Positions 49,727-58,606 of a DNA stretch of 64,000 nucleotides are shown here, one piece after another. The first letter of the stretch is position 1, and each line of letters begins with the position of its first letter. Position numbers and translations under genes: made by a program. Below the pieces are notes generated by a model. The model saw only the letters and a program-made list of their open reading frames with translations. It did no database searches and was not told the DNA's origin. The DNA is from Rhabdothermincola salaria (lineage in GTDB: Bacteria > Actinomycetota > Acidimicrobiia > Acidimicrobiales > Acidimicrobilacustridaceae), in the NCBI RefSeq assembly GCF_021246445.1, contig NZ_JAJQXW010000002.1, forward strand, positions 248,001 to 312,000, read 5' to 3'.

Positions 49727-51238
49727 TCAGCCGGTCAGCCGGGCCCGACCGTCGGGGGCGATCCTGACCCCACGACCCACGAGCTCCTCGTCACCGTCCA
49801 TCACCGCCAGGTCGTCGGCGTCCTCGACCCGACCCCAGCCGCGGTGCTCGTCGTCCGGGACCACGGCCACGAACCCGTGGGTGGCGGCGCCGGCGCGGTC
49901 GTGCATGACCGTCCAGGTCTCGATCACCCCCTCGAGGCCGTCGACGGCATCGGGGCGCGCGGCTCGACGTCGCGGCACAGCAGCCAGCGCCTCGTCGGGA
50001 CGGTGGTGGGAGAATGCGTGGTCCGGTGGGCGGGCGGAGAAGACCGTGGCCGCCAACTTGGTGACCACACCCCCGTTCGCCGAGCACAGCCCCACAGCCC
50101 CGGGGTCTCCTCGAACCTCGTGCACCATCCGGGCCATGCCGTGCATCGGGTACCCGTTCCAGGGTCCACCGGCGAAGCGCATCCCCCCGGTGACGGTGAG
50201 CGGCCGGTCGAGCGACAGCCCGTAGCCGGCTGCCTGCTGTTGCACGGCCGAGGGGAAGCACGAGTAGAGGTCGACCGGGCCGACGTCGTCGACATCGAGC
50301 CCGGAGGCGGCCCACAGGGTGCGGCCGACCACGTCGGCCAGCGACGACCGGGCCAGGTCTGCTCGGGCCGTCATGGTGGGCGCGGACCCCTCCACCGTGA
50401 GCCACGGAAAGACCCACCGGTCCCGAGGTACGCCGAGGCGCTCGGCCTCGGCCACCGAGCACAGCAAGAGGGCCGCACCCTGGTCGACCTGCTCGTTGGA
50501 GACCATGAGCTTCGTGTACGGCGACCCGACGAGGCGGTTGGTCGGCGACGGCGTGGCGATCTCGTCGGGCGAGTGGGGCGTGCGGTCCCAGGCCCACGGG
50601 TTGGACACCGCCACCTGGGCGAGGCCGGCCCACAGCTCCCCCAACCACGCGCGGTGCTCGGCCGGGGTGCGGCCCGAGGCGATCCTCAGCGCCTGCTCGA
50701 GCAGGGGGTACAGCTCGACGGGGTCGGTCAGCCCGACCGCCTCCTCGGCGGGGTCGACGAAGTCGATGAGCCCACCGACCACCCGTTCCGGGGTCGGGCT
50801 GGCCTCGTCGTCGAACCGGGGGAGCGCGGGGCCCCGCCCTCGGCGGGCGGCGACCTTCGAGTACCAGGCCTCGCCGGCCACCAGCAGGGTGACGCCGCCG
50901 ACCCCGGCGCCGATGCCCATCGCCGTGCCGGCCAGCATGGTGCCGCACACCTCACCGCCACCCAACCACAGCTCGCTGCGCACCCCGGCCAACCCGAGCA
51001 CGCTCGCCGCCAGCCCCGCCGGATCGGCGTGCCGGTTCGTGAGGACGGGGGCGCTGCGGGCCACCTCCACCGCCTCGAGCACCACCGAGGTGCCGGCGGC
51101 CGCCTCGGCGTCGTCGGCGGCGAGGCGGGCGGCCTCGGCCAGCAGGTCGATGGGTTCCCGGACAGGGGCACCGGCGTTCGTGCGGTTGCTGACGACGGCA
51201 GCCCCGATCACGACGGGGGTGTGGGGATCGAGACGCAC
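49727..51238 (-). CDS. Thiolase-superfamily protein, divergent active site
   Basis: The 503-residue protein has the thiolase-like pattern DPHTPVVIGAAVVSNRTNAG, VGPVDLYSCFPSAVQQQAAGYGL, LTVTGGMRFAGGPWNGYPMHGMARMV and CSANGGVVTKLAATVFSARPP. The segment at the usual Cys position is LGGGEVCGTMLAG, with a Cys shifted relative to the related protein at 10643. The late TKH motif has become TKLA. It is therefore a degenerate relative with unknown chemistry, perhaps acyl-CoA binding. AGGAGG 4 nt before GTG 51238 sets the start. Confidence 0.78.
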   Translation of the reverse strand: MRLDPHTPVVIGAAVVSNRTNAGAPVREPIDLLAEAARLAADDAEAAAGTSVVLEAVEVARSAPVLTNRHADPAGLAASVLGLAGVRSELWLGGGEVCGTMLAGTAMGIGAGVGGVTLLVAGEAWYSKVAARRGRGPALPRFDDEASPTPERVVGGLIDFVDPAEEAVGLTDPVELYPLLEQALRIASGRTPAEHRAWLGELWAGLAQVAVSNPWAWDRTPHSPDEIATPSPTNRLVGSPYTKLMVSNEQVDQGAALLLCSVAEAERLGVPRDRWVFPWLTVEGSAPTMTARADLARSSLADVVGRTLWAASGLDVDDVGPVDLYSCFPSAVQQQAAGYGLSLDRPLTVTGGMRFAGGPWNGYPMHGMARMVHEVRGDPGAVGLCSANGGVVTKLAATVFSARPPDHAFSHHRPDEALAAVPRRRAARPDAVDGLEGVIETWTVMHDRAGAATHGFVAVVPDDEHRGWGRVEDADDLAVMDGDEELVGRGVRIAPDGRARLTG

Positions 51239-51334
51239 GGGACCTCCTGGCGACGGTGCGATCATCCTCGCGGTCCCGGCCACGTCGCCGGCAGGGCCCA
51301 TCGACCCGACCCGCGGCGGACCGGGGCCCTGCGT

Positions 51335-52690
51335 TCAGGGGCGGCGGCGGCGGGCCTTGGCCTGGAGCAGCGCCTGGTCGGCGTGGTCGAGCACCGTGTC
51401 GATCGGGTGATCGCCCCAGTCCTCGGGCAGCACCGCCGCACCCACGCTCACGGTGAGGTCGACGCAGGCGCCGTCGGCGCTGATGGGCTCGTCGAACGCG
51501 TCCCTGACCCGTGCGACCATCCGGTCGAGGGCGCCCTGGTCCGTACCCGGGCAGACCACGACGAACTCGTCGCCGCCGATGCGGGCCACCAGGTCGTCGC
51601 GTCGCGCCGCCCCCGCCAGACGTCGAGCCACGACCTCGAGCACGTGGTCACCGGTGGTGTGGCCATAGCGGTCGTTGACCGGCTTGAAGTCGTCGACGTC
51701 GCAGTAGAGCAGCCCGACGGTGTGCTCGGAGCCCTGGCGACCGAGCTCCGAGAGGCGGTCGGCCAGACCGAAGCGGTTGGCCAAGCCGGTGAGCGGGTCG
51801 GTGTGGGACCGGGCCACGAGCGCGACCCGGGCCCGGTGCGTCGTCAGGGCCAGCTGCACGAGCCGGACCAGGCGCTCGATGGCCCGCTGGTGGTGCAGGG
51901 CCAGCGGACCGGGCAGCGTGCGCCACACGACCAGGGCCCCGGCAGAGCCGTCGGCCACGAACGGGAACAGCCAGCACCCGACGGCGGCGAGCGACGCTGC
52001 GCCCGCCGCGAACGCGGACCCGAGCTGCGCCGGGTCGTCGACCGCCAGGGGTGCGCCGGCCTGCAGCAGCTCCTCCCAGAGGGTGGGGTGGGCAGCCGTG
52101 GCCTCGGCGGTGAGGACCGTGCAGCAGCCGGCATCTCCGACGACCCGGCCGAAGCCCTCGCCGTCCCATTCGAGCCCGACGGCCGCCCGCGACGCCGGGA
52201 ACTGCAGCTCGAGCACCTCGATGATGTCGACGAGGACCTCGTCGAGGTCGTCGCACGCGACGAGCGCCTCCACCGCCCGATCGAGCGCCACCATGTCCTT
52301 CGCCGGTCGGAGTCGAGCCACCACGCCGTCGAAATCGGGCTGTGGGAACGGCACTCCGAGCACCTCGGTCGGGACGACACGTCCGTCGGCGTGGAGCAGG
52401 TCGATGATGATCGGGGGTCCTGTCCATCCCTCCCCCAGCTCGCCCGCCCGTCGGAACTCGTGGACGGCCGCGAGCGCGGTGGCGTGATCGTGGGGGGCGA
52501 CCAGGTCGAGCGCCCCGACGCCGACCAGTTGCTCGGCCGGCCGTCCCACGAACATGACCGCATCCGTGCTGGCCCAGCGCAGCACGAACGAGGCATCGAT
52601 GACGACATAGGGGTCAGGGCTGTTGCGGACGAGCTCGGCGAGGAACTCGTCGTCGATCGGCACCTCCCCGACCGGGCTGTCCTCGTCCAC
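51335..52690 (-). CDS. Diguanylate cyclase with PAS and GAF-like sensor domains
   Basis: The 451-residue protein has an N-terminal PAS domain (FLAELVRNSPDPYVVIDASFVLRWASTDAVMFVGRPAEQLVG), a GAF-like central domain (about 130-280) and a C-terminal GGDEF domain. The active site RIGGDEFVVV is intact, and the inhibitory RxxD site (RRDD) lies just before it, so it should make c-di-GMP and be feedback-inhibited. TDPLTGLANRFGLADRL opens the domain. The start GTG at 52690 has GGAGGG 8 nt upstream. The signal sensed is unknown. Confidence 0.88.
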   Translation of the reverse strand: MDEDSPVGEVPIDDEFLAELVRNSPDPYVVIDASFVLRWASTDAVMFVGRPAEQLVGVGALDLVAPHDHATALAAVHEFRRAGELGEGWTGPPIIIDLLHADGRVVPTEVLGVPFPQPDFDGVVARLRPAKDMVALDRAVEALVACDDLDEVLVDIIEVLELQFPASRAAVGLEWDGEGFGRVVGDAGCCTVLTAEATAAHPTLWEELLQAGAPLAVDDPAQLGSAFAAGAASLAAVGCWLFPFVADGSAGALVVWRTLPGPLALHHQRAIERLVRLVQLALTTHRARVALVARSHTDPLTGLANRFGLADRLSELGRQGSEHTVGLLYCDVDDFKPVNDRYGHTTGDHVLEVVARRLAGAARRDDLVARIGGDEFVVVCPGTDQGALDRMVARVRDAFDEPISADGACVDLTVSVGAAVLPEDWGDHPIDTVLDHADQALLQAKARRRRP

Positions 52691-52758
52691 CGCACCGTCC
52701 CTCCACCGACCGCCGGAGGCAGCGTAGCGACCGGCAGAAGAGCGTTCCAGGCCCGATC

Positions 52759-55242
52759 TCAGCGTGCTCCCACTGGCGTCGGCTCGCCGATCGAGGCCGT
52801 CTCGGAGCGCCGTTCGTGGTCGTCCAGCTCGACCACGTCGCCCTTGCGCACCCGCCAGTCGGCCCACAGCTTCAGGCAGGCCGGTTGGATGAGGATGGCG
52901 GCGACGAACGAGTAAAGGATCGTGATGGCCACGATCAGGCCGAACTGCTGCATCGGCACCAAGGACCCGAAGAGGAGCACACCGAACCCCGCCGCCGTGG
53001 TGAGGGCCGAACCGGCCATGGCGCCGCCGGTGTGGGTCACCGTCATCCGGATCGCCTCGTCGACGGTGTCGTAGCGACGACGGTCCTCGAGGAAGCGATG
53101 GGTGACGTGGATCCCGAAGGGGACGCCGATGCCGATGGCGATGCTGGCGACCATGGCGGTCAACACGTTGAAGCTGATGCCCAGCAGCCACATGGTCCCG
53201 AGCACCCAGGACACCACGGCCATCGACGGGACCATGGTGATGACCCCCAGGACGGGCTTGCGTTCCTTGAGCCCGTAGTAGGAGACGAGCAGGAGCAGCG
53301 CCGCCACGAGGGTGATGGCCATGCCCTGGGTCTGGCTGGCCTGCAGGGCGTCGAAGGACTCGTCGTTCACCAGCGGCTCGGAGGTGACGACCGAGGTGAG
53401 CCCGGCCTCGGCGAGCGGGCCGGTTCGCTGGGCCACTGCCTCCACCAGGTCGCTGGCGCCCTCCTGGCCGGCGGAGGTGGGCACCACGATCACCGCGGCC
53501 TCGTCGTCGGCGGCGAGCAGGCGCGGCGCCTGGCTCGGAGCCAGGGACCGCACCAGCTGGTAGAGGCCGGCCACGTCGGCGTCCGGCGCCACCCCGTCCG
53601 CGGCGTCGTAGCCGAGTGCGGCGAACTGCCCGGCCAGGGCCGGGTCGGCGGACAGCGTGGCCACCAGGCCGGCGATGGAGTCGCCGGCCAGGTCGCCACC
53701 GGTGACGCGCACCCCGGCGATGCCGTCGACGTCGCGCTGGACCTCGAGCATGGCCGCGAGCGCCTCGGGGGTCGCCACGGGGCCGTCGAGCACCACGAAG
53801 GTGCTCTCGGTGAGCTCTCCCCCGAAGCGCGTCTCGATGCGGTCGAGCAGGAGCCCGATCTCGGAGTCGGGGGGGATGAAGTCGTCCTGGCTGAACGTGG
53901 TCTCGACCTGGGTGGCGGCCCCGACGGCGCCCAGGCTGACGACCAGGGCCACGGCGAGAGCGACCTTGGGGGCGCGCTCGGCCACCGCCGCCAGCCGACC
54001 GCTGAGGCGTGAGAGCACGTTGGGACGCTCGTCCGCCGCCCGTCGCCGCGCCGGTCGGCCGCCTGCCGCCTCACGGCGGACCGCTCGGGTGTCGAGCAGG
54101 TTGCGGGCAGCGGGCACGAGCATCGTCATGATGACGAAGGCCGAGAGCACGCCCACGGCGATGAAGATCCCGAAGTCGGCGATGGGCGGTAGGGGCGAGG
54201 CCAGGTTGGTGAGGAAGCCCACCACGGTGGTGAGCGTGGCCAGCACCAGAGCACCACCGACGGTGCGCACGGCCATCGACGAGGCCATGGACGGGACCTG
54301 CCCGTGGCGACGCTCCTCGCGGTAGCGCGAGGTGAGGTGGATGGCGTAGTCGATGCCCAGGCCGACCAGGAGGACGGGCACGATGAGCGCGATCTGCGAG
54401 AAGGCCCCCACCACTCCCAGGTAGTCGGGGCCGAGGAGCACCCCGAAGCCGAAGGTCCACACGACGGTGATCACGAGCCCGGCCAGGCCGAGGAGCACGT
54501 CGCTGGCGGAGCGGAACTGGAACAGCAGGATCACGAAGATCAGCGCGAAGGACAACAGCAACAGCCGGGGCATCTCCTCCTCGGACTGGCGCTGCAGGGC
54601 GTCGTTGAAGACCGACGCGTTGTAGGGCTCCACGACGATGCCGTCGACGGCCGGAGCATCCTCCACCACGTCGGCCAGGACGAGGGAGGCGTCGGCCACC
54701 TCGGCGTCGGTCATGGTGGAGGGGAACGAGACGATGACCAGGCCCGCGGCCGCGCGTCCCGCTTCGAGGTCGGCGTCGGTCGACAGCAGGGGTGCCATCT
54801 GGTCACCCACCACGGCCACGGCCGCAGCGATCTGGGCGTCGGTGGCCTCCTGCACGTCGATCCCCTGAGCGTCGAGGGTGGCCTCGACGGGGAGGGCGAA
54901 GGAGCGGATCGGCTCGGCCTGGTCGCCGAGCTCCACCCCGCTGCCGGCGATGGCCTCCTCGACCCGCGCCGCCGCCTGGATCCCGTCGGCGGTCAGGACG
55001 TCGCCGTCGGGACCGGCGTCGACCACCACCTGCAACGTGGCCCCGCCCGCACCGAAGTCCTCCTGGACCCGGTCGAGGGCGGCGGCCGACTCGCTGTCGG
55101 GGGCGAAGGCGGTCAGCTCGGTGTCGGAGGTGGCTTGTCCGGCGAAGGTGGCCAGGACCACGGTGAGCGCGGCGAGGGACACCAGCACCCGACCGGGGCG
55201 CTCTCGGGCGAAGCGGGCGAGGACGTCGAGCAGAGCGTTCAC
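52759..55242 (-). CDS. MMPL/RND-superfamily transporter
   Basis: The 827-residue protein has a 12-helix duplicated RND layout, with extracytoplasmic loops after helices 1 and 7. GIDYAIHLTSRYREERRHGQVPSMASSMAVRTVGGAL in the first half and GVPFGIHVTHRFLEDRRRYDTVDEAIRMTVTHTGGAMAG in the second are the characteristic proton-relay-helix segments of MMPL proteins. It likely exports a lipid or hydrophobic compound. It is divergent from a TetR gene across a 98-base gap with clear palindromes and is probably repressed by that protein. Confidence 0.9.
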   Translation of the reverse strand: MNALLDVLARFARERPGRVLVSLAALTVVLATFAGQATSDTELTAFAPDSESAAALDRVQEDFGAGGATLQVVVDAGPDGDVLTADGIQAAARVEEAIAGSGVELGDQAEPIRSFALPVEATLDAQGIDVQEATDAQIAAAVAVVGDQMAPLLSTDADLEAGRAAAGLVIVSFPSTMTDAEVADASLVLADVVEDAPAVDGIVVEPYNASVFNDALQRQSEEEMPRLLLLSFALIFVILLFQFRSASDVLLGLAGLVITVVWTFGFGVLLGPDYLGVVGAFSQIALIVPVLLVGLGIDYAIHLTSRYREERRHGQVPSMASSMAVRTVGGALVLATLTTVVGFLTNLASPLPPIADFGIFIAVGVLSAFVIMTMLVPAARNLLDTRAVRREAAGGRPARRRAADERPNVLSRLSGRLAAVAERAPKVALAVALVVSLGAVGAATQVETTFSQDDFIPPDSEIGLLLDRIETRFGGELTESTFVVLDGPVATPEALAAMLEVQRDVDGIAGVRVTGGDLAGDSIAGLVATLSADPALAGQFAALGYDAADGVAPDADVAGLYQLVRSLAPSQAPRLLAADDEAAVIVVPTSAGQEGASDLVEAVAQRTGPLAEAGLTSVVTSEPLVNDESFDALQASQTQGMAITLVAALLLLVSYYGLKERKPVLGVITMVPSMAVVSWVLGTMWLLGISFNVLTAMVASIAIGIGVPFGIHVTHRFLEDRRRYDTVDEAIRMTVTHTGGAMAGSALTTAAGFGVLLFGSLVPMQQFGLIVAITILYSFVAAILIQPACLKLWADWRVRKGDVVELDDHERRSETASIGEPTPVGAR

Positions 55243-55293
55243 GGGACACGTCCGGGGGGAGACGGGAGTGCGTGACGGAGATCACAACACGGA

Positions 55294-55330
55294 GTGCCAA
55301 GGTGGCACCCGGTGACAGATGTTACCGGTA
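55294..55330. promoter_or_regulatory. Tandem palindromic operators between the MMPL and TetR genes
   Basis: GTGCCAAGGTGGCAC (55294-55308) is a perfect palindrome with a 3-base centre. Three bases on, GGTGACAGATGTTACC (55311-55326) is a near-perfect palindrome with one mismatch, and TACCGGTA (55323-55330) overlaps its end. They fill the divergent promoter region, where TetR-type repressors usually bind. TAGGCT (55329-55334) six bases before the TetR ATG looks like its -10 element, so a bound repressor would block both genes. Confidence 0.6.
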
Positions 55331-55340
55331 GGCTGGACCC

Positions 55341-55985
55341 ATGCGGACCGCGAGTGACATACGCAACACCGCCGGGTTGCGGGAGCGGAACCGCGAGCGG
55401 AACCGGGCCGAGCTCGCCGCCGCCGCCCTGCAGCTGTTCACCGAGCGCGGCTTCGACGAGGTGACCGTCGACGACATCGCCGAGGCCGCGGGCGTGTCCC
55501 GCCGGACGTTCTTTCGCTACTTCGAGTCCAAGGAGGACGCCGTCCTCCCCTACGAGGAGGAGCGGATCGATCAGCTGCGCGAGGCCCTCGCCCAACGACC
55601 GGCCCACGAGACGGTGCTGGCCACGATCCGGCGCGTCACCACCGCCATCGGGGCGGACCTGAGCCCGCAGGGCCCCGCTCGCCGCGAAGCACTGGCTCGC
55701 ATGCGGATCGTGACCGAGAACCCGTCGGTGCTGGCTCGCAGCCTCGAGCTGCAGAGCCGGATGGCCGAGGAGCTCTCCGTGCTCGTGGCCGAACACCTCG
55801 GGGTCGAGGCCGAGACCAGCCTCGAGGCCCAGGTCGTGGCCGGGGCCGCCATCGCCGCCGTGCGCGCCGCCGCCCATGTGTGGTGGGCGACCGAGGGCGA
55901 CCGGGACTTCGCCGAGCTCCTCGGCGAGGCCTACGACCTGTTGACCACCGGCGTCGACCTCCCCGGGGGGCCGCCCACGCGCTGA
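55341..55985 (+). CDS. TetR-family repressor, probable regulator of the MMPL transporter
   Basis: The 214-residue protein has the N-terminal helix-turn-helix ERNRAELAAAALQLFTERGFDEVTVDDIAEAAGVSRRTFFRYFESKEDAVL, typical of the AcrR/TetR group (RTFFRYFESKED). The helical effector domain (about 75-205) is unassigned. It lies head-to-head with the MMPL transporter gene, separated by palindromic sites. The ATG has TAGGCT 6 nt upstream and no Shine-Dalgarno, consistent with a leaderless autorepressed gene. Confidence 0.85.
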   Translation: MRTASDIRNTAGLRERNRERNRAELAAAALQLFTERGFDEVTVDDIAEAAGVSRRTFFRYFESKEDAVLPYEEERIDQLREALAQRPAHETVLATIRRVTTAIGADLSPQGPARREALARMRIVTENPSVLARSLELQSRMAEELSVLVAEHLGVEAETSLEAQVVAGAAIAAVRAAAHVWWATEGDRDFAELLGEAYDLLTTGVDLPGGPPTR

Positions 55986-56066
55986 CCGCCGAACCCCACG
56001 GCGGGCGCAACACGACGGGCGCTCACCTTCGGCGCGCCCCGCTCCGTCGACCTCGGTCGGGCGACG

Positions 56067-56110
56067 AGATACCCCAGGGGGTTGTGATGGGGTACCCCCT
56101 GGGGTATCTT
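56067..56110 (+). promoter_or_regulatory. Double CsoR-family-type operator enclosing a promoter of the sulfur module
   Basis: AGATACCCCAGGGGGT (56067-56082) and its exact reverse complement ACCCCCTGGGGTATCT (56094-56109) form a perfect 16-base inverted repeat around 11 bases. Each arm contains TACCCC...GGGG-type half-sites, and TACCCC-CT-GGGGTA at 56093-56106 is itself a perfect palindrome. Such G-tract TACCCC sites are the style of DUF156 regulators (CsoR/RcnR/FrmR/CstR). TTGTGA (56082-56087) and TATCTT (56105-56110) are spaced 17 bases, a fitting -35/-10 pair. Transcription would then begin close to the SulP ATG at 56119 (leaderless). Confidence 0.6.
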
Positions 56111-56118
56111 GTCCAGCC

Positions 56119-57903
56119 ATGGCCCGCACCTCCTCGACCCTCGGCGTCCTCGCCCGCTGGATCCCGATCGCCGGGTGGCTCCCGCGCTACCGACGCCCGG
56201 ACCTCGGCGGCGACCTGACCGCCGGCATCACCGTCGCCGCCATGCTCATCCCCCAGGGCATGGCCTACGCCATGCTCGCCGGGATGCCGCCGCAGGCCGG
56301 CCTCTACGCCTCCACCATCCCCATCGCGCTCTACGCCTTCTTCGGCACCTCCCGCCAGCTGGCCGTCGGCCCCGTGGCCATCGTCTCGCTGCTGACCGCC
56401 TCGGCGCTCGCCCCGCTCGCCGACGAGGGCACCGGCGAGTACATCGCCCTCGCCGCCGTCCTCGCCCTGATGGTGGCGGCCGTGCACTTCCTGCTCGGCA
56501 TCACCCGCATGGGCTGGGTGGTCAACCTGCTCTCCCACCCGGTACTGGTCGGCTTCACCGCCGCCGCCGCCCTGATCATCGGTGCCAGCCAGGTCAAGCA
56601 CCTGCTGGGGGTGACGCTCCCGAGCACCGAGGGGTTCATCGAGACCGTCACCGAGCTGGGCAGGTCCCTGGGTGACGTCAACTGGACCACCATCGCTCTC
56701 GGAGCCGGCACCATCGCCGTGCTGGTGGGGCTCAAGAAGTGGAAGAAGACCTTCCCCGCCGCCCTCGTGGCCGTGGTGGTCACCACCATCGTGTCGCAGG
56801 TCTTCGACCTCGCCGGCCGAGGCGTGAGCACCATCGGGGAGATCCCGAGCGACCTGCCGGCGCTCGCCATCCCCTCCATCGACAGCGGAGCTCTCGGCTC
56901 GCTCGTCCCCGCCGCCCTCGTCATCACCCTGGCCGGCTACATGGAGTCCATCGCCATCGCCAAGGTGTTCGCCCGCAAGAACCGCTACGAGGTCGACGCC
57001 AACCAGGAGCTGATCGGCCTCGGCGCCGCCAACGCCGGCGCCGGCCTGTTCGGCGGCTTCCCCGTCACCGGCGGCTTCTCCCGCACCGCCGTCAACGCCG
57101 ACGCCGGGGCCCGCACGCCGCTGGCCTCGCTCATCTCGGTCGGCATCATCCTCGTCGCCCTGGTGGCCATCACCCCCTTCCTGACCGCCCTCCCCAGCGC
57201 CACCCTCGGCGCCATCGTCGTGGTCGCCGTCTACGGGCTGGTCGACGTCAAGGAGGCCCGCCACATCGCCAAGGTGAAGCGGGGCGACCTGTTCCCCATG
57301 GGCGTGGCCTTCGCCGCCACCCTGGTGCTCGGCATCGAGGCCGGCATCGCCATCGCCATCGGCGCCTCGCTGGTGCTCATCTTCATGCGCCTCATGCGGC
57401 CCCACACCGCCGAGCTGGGCCGCATCCCGGGAACCTCCGTCTACCGCAACACCGCCCGCTTCCCCGAAGCCGAGACCCATCCCGGCATCGCCGTGCTGCG
57501 CCTCGACACCTCGCTGAACTTCGCCAACGTGGCCTTCGTCAAGCGCCGCATCAGCGATCTCGTGGCGAACCGTCCCGACGCCACCGCCATCGTCTTGGAC
57601 TTCAACGGCGTCAACGACCTCGACGCCTCGGGCGACCAGGCACTGCACGAGATCCTCGAGGACCTGGCCGATCAGGGCATCGACGTCCACCTGGCCACGG
57701 TGAAGGGCCCGGTCCGCGACGTGTTGGTGCGATCCGGGCTCTGGGACCAGCTCGGTCCCCGGGTGCACCTCGACGCCAACGCCGCGGTCCGGAGCATCGA
57801 GGACGAAGAGCCCCGCATCGAAGCCGCCGAGCTGTCCACCGAGCCGGCGGAACCCTCCGAGCCCCAGAGCATGGGTCAGGCCTTCCGGGCGGTGAGCCGA
57901 TGA
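56119..57903 (+). CDS. SulP-family anion transporter with STAS domain
   Basis: The 594-residue protein starts RWIPIAGWLPRYRRPDLGGDLTAGITVAAMLIPQGMAYAMLAGMPPQAGLYAST, the SulP signature. It continues through multiple helices (GGFPVTGGFSRTAVNADAGARTPLASLISVG) to a C-terminal STAS domain (AETHPGIAVLRLDTSLNFANVAFVKRRISDLV, then VVLDFNGVNDLDASGDQALHEILEDL). It is intact, unlike the first SulP gene in the window. Sulfate or bicarbonate are the likely anions. It heads the sulfur module and overlaps the carbonic anhydrase start (ATGA). Bicarbonate import paired with carbonic anhydrase is also plausible. Confidence 0.9.
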   Translation: MARTSSTLGVLARWIPIAGWLPRYRRPDLGGDLTAGITVAAMLIPQGMAYAMLAGMPPQAGLYASTIPIALYAFFGTSRQLAVGPVAIVSLLTASALAPLADEGTGEYIALAAVLALMVAAVHFLLGITRMGWVVNLLSHPVLVGFTAAAALIIGASQVKHLLGVTLPSTEGFIETVTELGRSLGDVNWTTIALGAGTIAVLVGLKKWKKTFPAALVAVVVTTIVSQVFDLAGRGVSTIGEIPSDLPALAIPSIDSGALGSLVPAALVITLAGYMESIAIAKVFARKNRYEVDANQELIGLGAANAGAGLFGGFPVTGGFSRTAVNADAGARTPLASLISVGIILVALVAITPFLTALPSATLGAIVVVAVYGLVDVKEARHIAKVKRGDLFPMGVAFAATLVLGIEAGIAIAIGASLVLIFMRLMRPHTAELGRIPGTSVYRNTARFPEAETHPGIAVLRLDTSLNFANVAFVKRRISDLVANRPDATAIVLDFNGVNDLDASGDQALHEILEDLADQGIDVHLATVKGPVRDVLVRSGLWDQLGPRVHLDANAAVRSIEDEEPRIEAAELSTEPAEPSEPQSMGQAFRAVSR

Positions 57904-58538
57904 CCGCCCTCGCCTCTCGCGCCCAGGCCCTCCTCGACGGCAACGAACGCTTCGCCACCGCCGCCCCGCAGCACTGCCACGACGTCACCGCCCAGCGCGA
58001 GGCGGCGGCGCAGAGCCACCGGCCGGTGGCCGCCGTCCTGGCCTGCGCCGACGCCCGGGTCGCCCCCGAACTGGTCTTCGACCAGGGCGTGGGCGAGCTG
58101 TTCTCGGTGCGGGTCGCCGGCAACGTGCCCGCCCGCGCCGCGGTCGCCAGCCTCGAGTACGCCGTCTCCCAACTGGGCGTCGAGCTCGTCGTCGTGCTCG
58201 GCCACGAGCATTGCGGGGCCGTCACCGCCGCCGTGGAACACGTCACCGAGGGCACCGAGCTCCCGGGCGAGCTGGCCGCCCTCATCGACCGCATCGTCCC
58301 GGCCGTGGAGGCCACCGCCGGGCTCCCGGGCGACCACGTCCACCACGCCATCGTCGCCAGCACCGCCGCGACCGTCGAGCAGCTCCGCACCTGGCCCGGC
58401 CCCCTCTCGGACGCCGTGTCGGCCGGTCACCTCGAGGTCGTGGGCGCCGTCTACGACCTCGACACCGGGCGGGTCCGCCTCCTCGGACCGCCACCGCCCC
58501 CCGAACCGTCCCCCGACCCCCTGCCCCCGACGACCTGA
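57900..58538 (+). CDS. Beta-class carbonic anhydrase with Pro-rich tail
   Basis: The 212-residue protein has Cys49, Asp51 and Arg53 in LACADARVAPELVFDQGVGELFSVRVAGN, and His102/Cys105 in LGHEHCGAV, a complete beta carbonic anhydrase zinc site. The C-terminus is a proline-rich tail of about 20 residues (PPPPPEPSPDPLPPTT). The ATG overlaps the SulP stop codon as ATGA, so coupling is certain. CO2 hydration and bicarbonate transport in one transcript suggests SulP moves bicarbonate, although the rhodanese genes downstream suggest sulfur. Both may be served. Confidence 0.9.
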   Translation: MTALASRAQALLDGNERFATAAPQHCHDVTAQREAAAQSHRPVAAVLACADARVAPELVFDQGVGELFSVRVAGNVPARAAVASLEYAVSQLGVELVVVLGHEHCGAVTAAVEHVTEGTELPGELAALIDRIVPAVEATAGLPGDHVHHAIVASTAATVEQLRTWPGPLSDAVSAGHLEVVGAVYDLDTGRVRLLGPPPPPEPSPDPLPPTT

Positions 58539-58606
58539 CCCGACCCCCACCCCCACACCCCTCCCGACGACGCCTTCCGGCGTCCCCGCACCGAAAAGGA
58601 AGACCC

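Noticed and set aside
49541-52915. A 1,124-codon open frame on the plus strand
   Set aside because: It is the antisense of the fructosamine kinase, thiolase-like and GGDEF genes, with low-complexity translation and no ribosome-binding context.
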